The translations under genes and the position numbers were made by a program. A stretch of 64,000 nucleotides of DNA from the NCBI RefSeq assembly GCF_900103585.1, contig NZ_FNHV01000013.1:62001-126000 (forward strand). The letters run 5' to 3'. This DNA comes from Streptomyces sp. cf386 (GTDB lineage Bacteria; Actinomycetota; Actinomycetes; Streptomycetales; Streptomycetaceae). Each line of letters opens with the position of its first letter. The stretch's first letter is position 1. This document shows, in pieces, positions 35,460 through 42,026 of the stretch. The notes beneath the pieces were generated by a model. The model was not told the DNA's origin. It did no database searches and saw nothing but the letters and a program-made list of their open reading frames with translations.

Positions 35460-35675
35460 GTGTTCCAGGATTCTCCCATTTACGACCGGCTCATCGCGGA
35501 GCGCGGCGACATTCCCACCCAGGTGCGTCGCGAGGCCGAACGCGTCAGCAGGGAAGTCGAGTTCGCCATGCAGCCGCTGCTGTCCGGCGGCATCGCGTCC
35601 GCTCCCCTACGACCCACACCCCCGGCACCGACGTGGCAGCGCAGCGCCCTGCCGCCGGGCCCCCAGCAGCTCTGA
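35460..35675 (+). CDS. Small hypothetical protein next to graspetide genes
   Basis: 71 residues from a GTG at 35460. The site AGGAAAGG lies 11 bases upstream, and a TTG at 35453 in another frame is closer to it. The first half (IYDRLIAERGDIPTQVRREAERVSREVEF) is charged and helical; the second half is Pro-rich and probably disordered. It ends 6 bp before the converging ATP-grasp ligase gene. Function is unknown. Its clean codon bias suggests it is real. Confidence 0.55.
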   Translation: MFQDSPIYDRLIAERGDIPTQVRREAERVSREVEFAMQPLLSGGIASAPLRPTPPAPTWQRSALPPGPQQL

Positions 35676-35681
35676 GCCCGG

Positions 35682-36656
35682 TCAGGTGACCTTCGCGCTC
35701 GCCCCGTTGACGTGTGCCTCCTCCTCGGAGGCCGGCTGGGCGAGCCACTCGGCGATGGTGCGGGCGATCGGCTGGCCCGTGTCCACCTCGACGAACCCGA
35801 ACTGGCCCGACTGGTTGCACTCCAGGAACCACCACGTCCCGTCGGCGTCCTCGACGAAGTCGAAGGCGCCGTAAGCCAGTTCGGCGTCCCTCAGATACGC
35901 GCGGACGGCCTCGGCGACACGGGGTGCCACCTCGACGGGACGCCACGGCGCCTCGGACTCGGCGAAGCGGACGTCCACCTCGGCTTCGGCACCGGTCGCC
36001 TTGCGGGCGGCCAGCAGTCGCTCGCCCACCGCGGTGAGACGTATGTCGGCACGCTTGGCGACGCGCCGTTGCAGCAGCGTGGGGCCGAACGCGACGGCGG
36101 AGAAGTCCGCGTCCGGGGCCACCCTGCTGGTCGGCACCGCCCGGGGCGGATCCTGCGGATGCGCGCCGGACACCGGCTTGACCACCAGGTCCGGATACCG
36201 TGCGGCGAACTCGCGGGCGGCCTGCGGGAACGTCGTGATCAAGGTGGCCGGTACGGGCAGTCCGCAGCCCTGGGCCACCCGCAACTGCCAGGGTTTGAAA
36301 CGGGCCCGGCGGGCCGCGTCGGGTTGGTTCATCCAGCGGGCGTCACAGCTGCGCAGCATGCCGTACAGCGCCTGACCGGCCTCCTCCGCCAGCCACGCGG
36401 ACGGCGCGGCAGCCCGGGCGGCCGGGGTCCCCGGCCTGCGCATCCAGACGGACCGCAGCCCGCCGATGCTCACCAGTCGGCCCGCGGCCGACAGGTGCCC
36501 GCGGAAGGCACCGTGCACATACTCGCCCGACAGGGCGACCCCGCCGGTCAGGTCGGCGGGATCGAGGCGGACCACCGGGACGCCGGACGCGTTCAGGTGC
36601 ACGACCACCATGTCCGCCGTCACGTCTTCTTCGTTGGTCAGAATCAAGACGGTCAT
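35682..36656 (-). CDS. tgmB: ATP-grasp ribosomal peptide maturase (graspetide ligase)
   Basis: 324 residues starting MTVLILTNEEDVTADMVV. The N-terminal 100 residues are the pre-ATP-grasp domain that binds the leader. The ATP-grasp core follows, with LVVKPVSG, DIRLTAVGERLLAARK and the Mg-binding C-terminal motif WWFLECNQSGQFGFVEVDTG, as in the MvdD/TgmB group. Such enzymes activate Asp/Glu side chains with ATP and link them to Thr/Ser (ester) or Lys (amide) side chains in a precursor. It starts 16 bp after the stop of the precursor gene on the same strand. No methyltransferase (tgmC-like) gene is seen beside it. Confidence 0.88.
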   Translation of the reverse strand: MTVLILTNEEDVTADMVVVHLNASGVPVVRLDPADLTGGVALSGEYVHGAFRGHLSAAGRLVSIGGLRSVWMRRPGTPAARAAAPSAWLAEEAGQALYGMLRSCDARWMNQPDAARRARFKPWQLRVAQGCGLPVPATLITTFPQAAREFAARYPDLVVKPVSGAHPQDPPRAVPTSRVAPDADFSAVAFGPTLLQRRVAKRADIRLTAVGERLLAARKATGAEAEVDVRFAESEAPWRPVEVAPRVAEAVRAYLRDAELAYGAFDFVEDADGTWWFLECNQSGQFGFVEVDTGQPIARTIAEWLAQPASEEEAHVNGASAKVT

Positions 36657-36672
36657 CGTCGCCGGCCTGCGT

Positions 36673-36864
36673 TCAGTCGTCGAAGTGGGTCTTCGAGCCC
36701 GCCGTGGACGTGGTGGTCCCGAGCTCCCGCAGCAACGCATGATCACTGGCGGCTATCCGCCCGTCACGGAGCACGTTCAACTGCAGCCCGGAGTCGTAGA
36801 CGTACGGAGCGGTGAACTCCAACTCCGCTGCCGGCCGTGCATAGTTGAGCGCGAACGGTTGCAT
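36673..36864 (-). CDS. tgmA: Graspetide (ATP-grasp RiPP) precursor peptide
   Basis: 63 residues from the ATG at 36864, with GGGAGAG 4 bases upstream. The leader begins MQPFALNYARPAAEL, matching the conserved PFxLxYARP start of ATP-grasp-target peptides. The C-terminal core TTTSTAGSKTHFDD holds clustered Thr/Ser/Lys acceptors and two terminal Asp donors, with a Glu just before (LLRELG). Side-chain ester or amide rings are expected between them. It is followed directly by the ATP-grasp ligase gene. A 36-bp-spaced direct repeat lies in the upstream gap. Confidence 0.87.
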   Translation of the reverse strand: MQPFALNYARPAAELEFTAPYVYDSGLQLNVLRDGRIAASDHALLRELGTTTSTAGSKTHFDD

Positions 36865-36937
36865 CGTCTCTCCCTCACAGGTGCTGCTCCGAACGAGCTT
36901 GGTCACCCGGCGCCGCCCCTCGGTCCGTCGACGCCCT

Positions 36938-36982
36938 TTGGTTTCCACTTACTTAAACGAATCGAACGAGTGGTTGGTTTCC
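36938..36982. repeat. Two 9-bp direct repeats upstream of the graspetide precursor
   Basis: TTGGTTTCC occurs at 36938-36946 and again at 36974-36982, both followed by an A/T-rich CTTACTT-like stretch. The spacing of 36 bp is not an exact multiple of a helical turn, but the repeats lie 73-118 bp upstream of the precursor start and could be regulator half-sites. Confidence 0.35.
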
Positions 36983-37279
36983 TTACTTTCCGTAGTCAAC
37001 GGGGTCGGGACGCCCGGCATCGGGGGAACGGCGCAGGGTACGCAGTGCCAGCAGGAGCACGCCGATGTCGTCCAGATACACCGGATCGGGCACCAGATCG
37101 GCCGGCAGCACGAAATAGAGGAGGGCGCCCCAGAACACCCACCGCGGACCGGTCGGCAGCCCGGCGCGCCGCAGTGTGCGCCGTGTGCGCACGAGCCGCA
37201 CCAGCACCGCGACGGCCACGGCGAGCAGGACGGCCGCGAGGGCGACGGCGACGGCGATCAGTGTGGTGGTCGACTCCAC
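36983..37279 (-). CDS. DUF1232 (YkvA-like) membrane protein
   Basis: 98 residues from the GTG at 37279, with AAGGAGGG 4 bases upstream. An N-terminal membrane helix is followed by the DUF1232 signature: YFVLPADLVPDPVYLDDIGV, in which the LPxDLxPD and DDI elements are clear. The family function is unknown. Its stop lies 118 bp upstream of the graspetide precursor on the same strand, so read-through into the RiPP genes is possible. Confidence 0.8.
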   Translation of the reverse strand: MESTTTLIAVAVALAAVLLAVAVAVLVRLVRTRRTLRRAGLPTGPRWVFWGALLYFVLPADLVPDPVYLDDIGVLLLALRTLRRSPDAGRPDPVDYGK

Positions 37280-37570
37280 GGACCCTCCTTCAGCCCTCGG
37301 TGCGCACCACACGCACTGCTGGACGGATTCCCGATTGCGGCGGGTGCATTGCATGACGGCGGTCACCTGGCGCAGCCCTTCACCCGTCAGGACGTAAGAC
37401 GCACAATGGGGCCGGACACCTGCCTGGTCAGGAATGCGGACCGGCCACCCACGCACCGGAGCGAACCCGCTCGACGCAGTACACGCCCCGTACGAGTCCT
37501 TCGCAGCCGTCGTACGCAGCCGCGCGCACGGGGCCGACCGCAGTCGGCTCCCGTGCTTCTCATGCCCCCG

Positions 37571-38668
37571 CTAGCGGTCCGATGAGCGGGTCGACCCCCT
37601 GAGGCGTTCGAAGGTGCGGGTCAGCTGGTGCAGTGGGGACGTCGACGGACCGGAGGGTGGCTGGGGTCGCGTGTCGGCCATGGCGTCGGCGGACTCCCGG
37701 TAGGCGGCCAGCGCCGCGTGCGCCTGCTCGGCGGCCTCCCGGTACAGATCGCGCGACTTCGTCATCGCCTCCAGGGCGTCGGCGTACATCGCCACCAGCC
37801 TGCGCTCGCGGGCGAGCTCCTCCTCCAGCGTCAGCAACCGCCAGTCCTCGCGCAGGGCGGTGAGGGCCTTCTCGGCACCGTCCGGCAACGGCCTGGGCAG
37901 CGCGGCGAAGCGCGTCACGGCGTGGATGAGCTCGGCGGGCTCCGTGCCGTCGAGGAAGACGCTGCGTACGGCGAAGTCGTCCGCGGCGTAGCCGGACGGC
38001 GCCGGAGTCCCGGGCAGCACCACGGCACCCCCGCGCGGAACCTCCACGCCGACGTCCCGCAGCGCCCAGTTCACGATGCGCAGCAGGCTCGGCGCCGCCC
38101 GGTGCTCGACCACCCGGTGCCGCAGGCCCGGCGGCAGCATCCCGGCCAGCGGCACACGGCCGCGCTTGTCCGTGGTCATGGCCTCGTGGACGACGACATG
38201 GATGCTCCAGCCGTCGCGCACGGAGTCCCGCAGCACACGCCGTACGTCCTTGTCGTCCGAGGGCAGTGGGTTGATGTCCCGCAGACGCAGGCCCGTCACG
38301 GTGTCGTGGTCCCAGGTCGCGTCCGGCTCCTGCGGCCAGAACAGGGCCGCCGGCGAGGGCCATCGCGGGTCCCACGGGGCCTCCGCCTCCGCGACCAGCA
38401 TCCACTGCTGCCCGTCGCCGGAGTCGTGCTCGACGGTCAGCCGGGCCCGTACGGTCACCGCCTCCGCGACCCGCCATCGGGCCTCGAAGACGTGCTCCTG
38501 GGCGCCCTCGGTCTCGGGCACCTCCAGAAAGTCGTCTATGCCCCCGCTGTCCTTGAGCTGCGGCAGGGTGAGCCGGAGGACGTCCTGTGCGGCGGGTCCG
38601 AGGTGGCGGCCACGGGCCAACCACACCGAGGGCGGGATCGTGGGGCGGGCGCTGGAGGAACTGGGCAT
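37571..38668 (-). CDS. Hypothetical protein with C-terminal coiled coil (365 aa)
   Basis: 365 residues from the ATG at 38668. The first 220 residues are mixed alpha/beta with a Trp-rich strand region (WDPRWPSPAALFWPQEPDATWDHD cannot be tied to a family). Residues about 265-330 form a charged helix (LTALREDWRLLTLEEELARE onward) likely to be a coiled coil, and the last 30 are Ser/Pro-rich. No membrane segment or signal is seen. I do not recognise it. Similar stand-alone proteins may be structural or signalling parts, but that is guesswork. Confidence 0.65.
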   Translation of the reverse strand: MPSSSSARPTIPPSVWLARGRHLGPAAQDVLRLTLPQLKDSGGIDDFLEVPETEGAQEHVFEARWRVAEAVTVRARLTVEHDSGDGQQWMLVAEAEAPWDPRWPSPAALFWPQEPDATWDHDTVTGLRLRDINPLPSDDKDVRRVLRDSVRDGWSIHVVVHEAMTTDKRGRVPLAGMLPPGLRHRVVEHRAAPSLLRIVNWALRDVGVEVPRGGAVVLPGTPAPSGYAADDFAVRSVFLDGTEPAELIHAVTRFAALPRPLPDGAEKALTALREDWRLLTLEEELARERRLVAMYADALEAMTKSRDLYREAAEQAHAALAAYRESADAMADTRPQPPSGPSTSPLHQLTRTFERLRGSTRSSDR

Positions 38669-38825
38669 GAGTCCATCTGTGGGCGAGGGTGCGTGTTCGT
38701 ACCAGTATGGTCGCCGCGGGTGGATGCCGGTCGAGCGGGGTCCGCACACGGGGTGTGTGCCGTCCGCACAGCCCAACTGCCGCTCACCCGTGGCCCGCAC
38801 CGCATCCGGTCAAGACAATGGCCCG

Positions 38826-38872
38826 GTGAGCAGGACCCGCCCACCATCCGCATTGGGGCGGGTCCTGCTCAC
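38826..38872 (-). terminator. Strong hairpin terminator (17-bp perfect stem)
   Basis: GTGAGCAGGACCCGCCC (38826-38842) pairs exactly with GGGCGGGTCCTGCTCAC (38856-38872) around 13 bases. It begins 15 bp after the stop of the lamin-tail protein gene, in the right place to end that leftward transcript. Confidence 0.85.
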
Positions 38873-38886
38873 GCCACACCGTCGGC

Positions 38887-39381
38887 TCAGCCGTGGTAGG
38901 TGATGTAGCCGTTGCGGTCCGGGTCGCTCCCGCTCTTGGTGTAGGAGTGCGAGTCCGCTCCGGCGCCCGAGGGCTTGTAGAAGTAGATCGAGTCCTTGTC
39001 GTTGTTCCACATGAAGTTGCAGTTGTCGCGGTAGACGACGTTGCCCGCGTCGGAGTCGGTGCCGTTGCCGCCCCGGAGCTTCACGTAGTCGCCGGGCTCC
39101 AGGTAGTGGTTGGCGGGGAAGGTGAAGCGGTTGCCCGCCTTGTCCTTCACGACGTAGCCCTTGAGGTTGACCTTCGTGCCCGACGAGTAGTTCTTGATCG
39201 TCAGGTACTCCGCTTTGGTGTTGCCGGTCCGGCAGTTGTTGGAGTCGCTGCCGGGCGCGTCGTACTGGATGCCCTTGATCTTCAGCGCGGACGAGTACTC
39301 GGTGGCCTGGGCCGGTGCGGCGGACAGCGCGGCGAGCGTGCCGGCGGCGATGGCGGTTGTGGTGAAAAGGCGTATGCGCAT
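38887..39381 (-). CDS. Secreted lamin-tail-domain protein
   Basis: 164 residues. A Sec signal peptide (MRIRLFTTTAIAAGTLAAL, cleavage after AQA) is followed by a single LTD (lamin tail) beta-sandwich: EYLTIKNYSSGTKVNLKGYV, FTFPANHYLEPGDYVKLRGG and a Trp-Asn-Asn-Asp-containing strand (NFMWNNDKDSIYFY). Two Cys (NNCRTG, DNCNF) can form a disulfide. Secreted LTD proteins of Streptomyces are small exoproteins of unclear role, perhaps binding surfaces or nucleic acid. It forms a single-gene unit with a strong downstream terminator. Confidence 0.88.
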   Translation of the reverse strand: MRIRLFTTTAIAAGTLAALSAAPAQATEYSSALKIKGIQYDAPGSDSNNCRTGNTKAEYLTIKNYSSGTKVNLKGYVVKDKAGNRFTFPANHYLEPGDYVKLRGGNGTDSDAGNVVYRDNCNFMWNNDKDSIYFYKPSGAGADSHSYTKSGSDPDRNGYITYHG

Positions 39382-39499
39382 GGAGAAACATCCCCCTGTA
39401 TGGAGCTTCTGTGAAGATCAGGAGTGTATATAGGCCAGCCGCACGCTGTACCGACTTCTCCGAAATGCGAGACGGGGGTGGATCCGTGGGGGAAAAGCG

Positions 39500-39534
39500 G
39501 GGAGGGCCGGGGGAACGAATCCCCCGGCCCTCCC
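39500..39534 (-). terminator. Hairpin terminator for fprA
   Basis: GGGAGGGCCGGGGG (39500-39513) pairs perfectly with CCCCCGGCCCTCCC (39521-39534) around a 7-base loop. It begins 17 bp past the stop of the ferredoxin-NADP reductase gene on the minus strand. Confidence 0.85.
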
Positions 39535-39550
39535 GGTACGCGTCGGCGAC

Positions 39551-40915
39551 TTACGCGCCGCTCTCCCGCAGCATGCCCTCGCGCTCGACGATCTTCACGC
39601 GCTCACGGCCCTGCGGCTCGCCCAGCGCCTTCTCGGCGGCGTCGAGCTTGTACCAGCCCTCCCACGTGGTGAAGCGGATCTCGCGCTCGGCGAGGAACGC
39701 CTCCACGGCCTCCGGCTCCGGCGAAACGGGCGTCTGCAGACGGCCGTTCGCGAAGTCGTCCAGGAGGTTCGACACGGTCTCGTTGGCGTCGCCCTTGGTG
39801 TGGCCGATCAGGCCGACCGGGCCACGGCGGATCCAGCCGGTGACGTACGTGGACTGCAGGTGCTCGCCGGACTCCTGGATGACCCGGCCGCCCTCGTCCG
39901 GGACCGTGCCCGAGTCGATGTCCCAGGGCAGCTTGGGAAGTTTGTCGGAGAGGTAGCCGACCGCTCGGTAGATCGCGGTGACGTCCCAGTCCTTGAACTC
40001 GCCGGTGCCCTTGACGTTGCCGGTGCCGTCGAGGGCGGTGCGCTCGGTGCGCAGCCCGACGACCTTGCCGTCCTCGCCGAGGATCTCGGAGGGCGACTCG
40101 AAGAAGTGCAGGAACAGCTTGTGCGGCCGGTCGCCGACGTCGCGGATCGCCCAGTTCTCCAGGGTCTTGGCGACCATGTCGGCCTGCTTGTTGCCGCGCC
40201 GGGTCTCGATCGAGCCCTCGTCGTAGTCGATGTCCTCGGGGTCGACGATGACCTCGATGTTGGGCGAGTGGTCCAGCTCGCGCAGCTCCATCGGGGAGAA
40301 CTTCGCCTGCGCCGGGCCACGGCGGCCGAACACGTGGACTTCCAGCGCCTTGTTGGCCTTGAGGCCCTCGTGGACGTTCGGCGGGATCTCCGTCGGCAGC
40401 AGCTCGTCCGCCGTCTTGGCCAGGATGCGGGCCACGTCCAGGGCGACATTGCCGACGCCGAGCACGGCGACCTTCTCCGCCTCCAGGGGCCAGGTGCGCG
40501 GCACGTCCGGGTGGCCGTCGTACCAGGAGACGAAGTCGGCCGCGCCGTAGGAGCCGTCGAGGTCGATGCCGGGTATGCGCAGCTCGCGGTCGGCCGTCGC
40601 GCCCGTCGAGAAGATCACGGCGTCGTAGAGCGCGCGCAGGTCGTCCAGGCTGATGTCGTTCGGGTAGTCGACGTTGCCGAAGAGGCGGATCTGCGGCTTG
40701 TCGAGAACCTGGTGGAGGGCCGTGATGATGCCCTTGATGCGGGGGTGGTCGGGGGCGACGCCGTACCGGATCAGTCCGAACGGCGCCGGCATGCGCTCGA
40801 AGAGGTCGATGGACACACCCGGATCGGCGGCCACGTCGGACTTGAGCAGGGCGTCGGCGGCGTAGATCCCGGCGGGGCCGGCTCCGACGATGGCTACCCG
40901 CAGGGGGCGGGGCAT
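39551..40915 (-). CDS. fprA: Ferredoxin/flavodoxin-NADP+ reductase, FprA type
   Basis: A 454-residue adrenodoxin-reductase-like flavoprotein. The FAD motif VAIVGAGPAGIYAADAL is at the N-terminus, followed by FGLIRYGVAPDHPRIK, which is diagnostic for this family. The NADP motif is VAVLGVGNVALDVARIL, and the C-terminal FAD contact is GWIRRGPVGLIGHTKGDA. It passes electrons from NADPH to ferredoxins that feed P450s or iron metabolism. The ATG at 40915 has AAGGGA upstream; an earlier ATG at 40942 is less likely. An iron-box-like site in the promoter suggests induction under iron limitation. Confidence 0.92.
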   Translation of the reverse strand: MPRPLRVAIVGAGPAGIYAADALLKSDVAADPGVSIDLFERMPAPFGLIRYGVAPDHPRIKGIITALHQVLDKPQIRLFGNVDYPNDISLDDLRALYDAVIFSTGATADRELRIPGIDLDGSYGAADFVSWYDGHPDVPRTWPLEAEKVAVLGVGNVALDVARILAKTADELLPTEIPPNVHEGLKANKALEVHVFGRRGPAQAKFSPMELRELDHSPNIEVIVDPEDIDYDEGSIETRRGNKQADMVAKTLENWAIRDVGDRPHKLFLHFFESPSEILGEDGKVVGLRTERTALDGTGNVKGTGEFKDWDVTAIYRAVGYLSDKLPKLPWDIDSGTVPDEGGRVIQESGEHLQSTYVTGWIRRGPVGLIGHTKGDANETVSNLLDDFANGRLQTPVSPEPEAVEAFLAEREIRFTTWEGWYKLDAAEKALGEPQGRERVKIVEREGMLRESGA

Positions 40916-40962
40916 GATCAGGTTCCCTTCGAGTGGCGACAAAGCGATCTCGTCGGGAAGCC

Positions 40963-40981
40963 TAAACTAAGGCAAGCCTAA
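40963..40981. promoter_or_regulatory. DmdR/IdeR-type iron box upstream of fprA
   Basis: On the minus strand it reads TTAGGCTTGCCTTAGTTTA, matching 13 of 19 positions of the DtxR-family iron box TTAGGTTAGCCTAACCTAA, with the best half outermost. It lies 48-66 bp before the fprA start. Repression by iron-loaded DmdR is expected. Confidence 0.65.
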
Positions 40982-41073
40982 GTCGGTACGCGGGTCCGGC
41001 CTATGAGCTCATAAATCCATTCTATGGGCAGTGCCGGGCCGTCGTGGGCGGCCCGGCAACCACCGGGTTCCGG

Positions 41074-41892
41074 TCAGTCGAGGTGGTAACTGTCCCCGTA
41101 CACCTTCCAGTCGAGCGGCGGGTCGAGGTCGAGGTTGCCCTCGCGCAGGAAGACGCGCTGGGCCGTGTCGACGCGGCTGGTGTCGCTGTGGGCCTCCTCC
41201 TGCTTCATGGCCCACACCCGCGCGTCGAGGAAGGCGTGCAGGTAGGTCACCTCGTCGCCGCCCTGGGCCGGCGGCCGGGCCTGGTTCAGGGCGCGCCCGC
41301 GGATGTTGCGGAAGCTGGTGGGGTCGTCGCCGTCGCCGTGCATGACGATGGCGTCGTAGTACGCGAACTGGCCGAGCACCCGCAGCCCGTCCGTCTTGCC
41401 CTGGCGCACCGCCGGGTTGAAGTACACGCGGTCGCGCTCGTCGTCCTGGGCCTGCCGGAACGCCTGGTCCTGCGCCGCCTGGGCCCAGTCGCGGGGATAG
41501 TTCGGGTCGAGTCCGTCGTGCGAGTCGGTGCCGTTCACCCGGCGCAGCGCCGGCAGGTACGGGGCGAGGGCGTTGCCGGGGCGGCGGTCGGCGTACAGCT
41601 CGACGAGGTCGAGCATGTCGCCCGTGCCGGAGCAGAAGCCGATGATGCCGGCGGTGTAGCCGCGGCCGTCGCCGATGTCCTCGATGTACTTGTACTGGGC
41701 CTTCCAGTCGAGCGAGGAGTTCTCCGCGCTCGACACCAGCTTCATGGCGATCTCCTTCTTCGCCGGATCGTCGAGTCCCACCGCGGCGCAGAGCGCGGCG
41801 GCACGGGGGGAGCCGATGAGGGGGACCGATGCCAGGGACGCGCCGACCAGGGCGAGGAGTGTGCGGCGCGACGTGTGCGTGGGGTGCTTCAC
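41074..41892 (-). CDS. csn: Secreted chitosanase, glycoside hydrolase family 46
   Basis: A 272-residue enzyme very close to the classical Streptomyces chitosanase. It has a Tat signal (SRRTLLALVGASLASVP), then the mature protein GLDDPAKKEIAMKLVSSAEN. The catalytic pair is Glu57 (SSAENSS) and Asp75 (DIGDGRGYT), 18 residues apart as in Glu22/Asp40 of the N174 enzyme. FCSGTGDMLDL and DERDRVYFNPAV are family hallmarks. It inverts beta-1,4-glucosamine linkages in chitosan outside the cell. A CsnR-type palindrome lies 50-72 bp upstream. Confidence 0.94.
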   Translation of the reverse strand: MKHPTHTSRRTLLALVGASLASVPLIGSPRAAALCAAVGLDDPAKKEIAMKLVSSAENSSLDWKAQYKYIEDIGDGRGYTAGIIGFCSGTGDMLDLVELYADRRPGNALAPYLPALRRVNGTDSHDGLDPNYPRDWAQAAQDQAFRQAQDDERDRVYFNPAVRQGKTDGLRVLGQFAYYDAIVMHGDGDDPTSFRNIRGRALNQARPPAQGGDEVTYLHAFLDARVWAMKQEEAHSDTSRVDTAQRVFLREGNLDLDPPLDWKVYGDSYHLD

Positions 41893-41941
41893 GGCGGCTC
41901 CAAGGGGTGGTGGGGGGTGGAGAGTTGGCCGTTGCCGGATA

Positions 41942-41964
41942 CTGATAGGAAGGTTTCCTATCAG
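41942..41964. promoter_or_regulatory. CsnR-type operator upstream of the chitosanase
   Basis: CTGATAGGAA (41942-41951) and TTCCTATCAG (41955-41964) form a perfect 10-bp inverted repeat around GGT. The AGGAA-n-TTCCT core matches the box bound by the ROK-family repressor CsnR, known to control chitosanase genes in Streptomyces. The regulator gene is not in the window. Confidence 0.8.
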
Positions 41965-42026
41965 AGGCGGCTCATGAAGGACACCGGTCGCGTCAAAGGT
42001 TCGTACCTATCTACAAACAGGCACGG

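Noticed and set aside
37280..37570. Possible small gene between the DUF1232 gene and the coiled-coil protein gene
   Set aside because: No frame with ribosome site and convincing composition; only promoter-type sequence.
41942..41964. Reading the 23-bp inverted repeat as a transcription terminator
   Set aside because: It lies in the promoter of the chitosanase gene, is A/T-containing with a 3-base centre too short for a loop, and matches the CsnR box.
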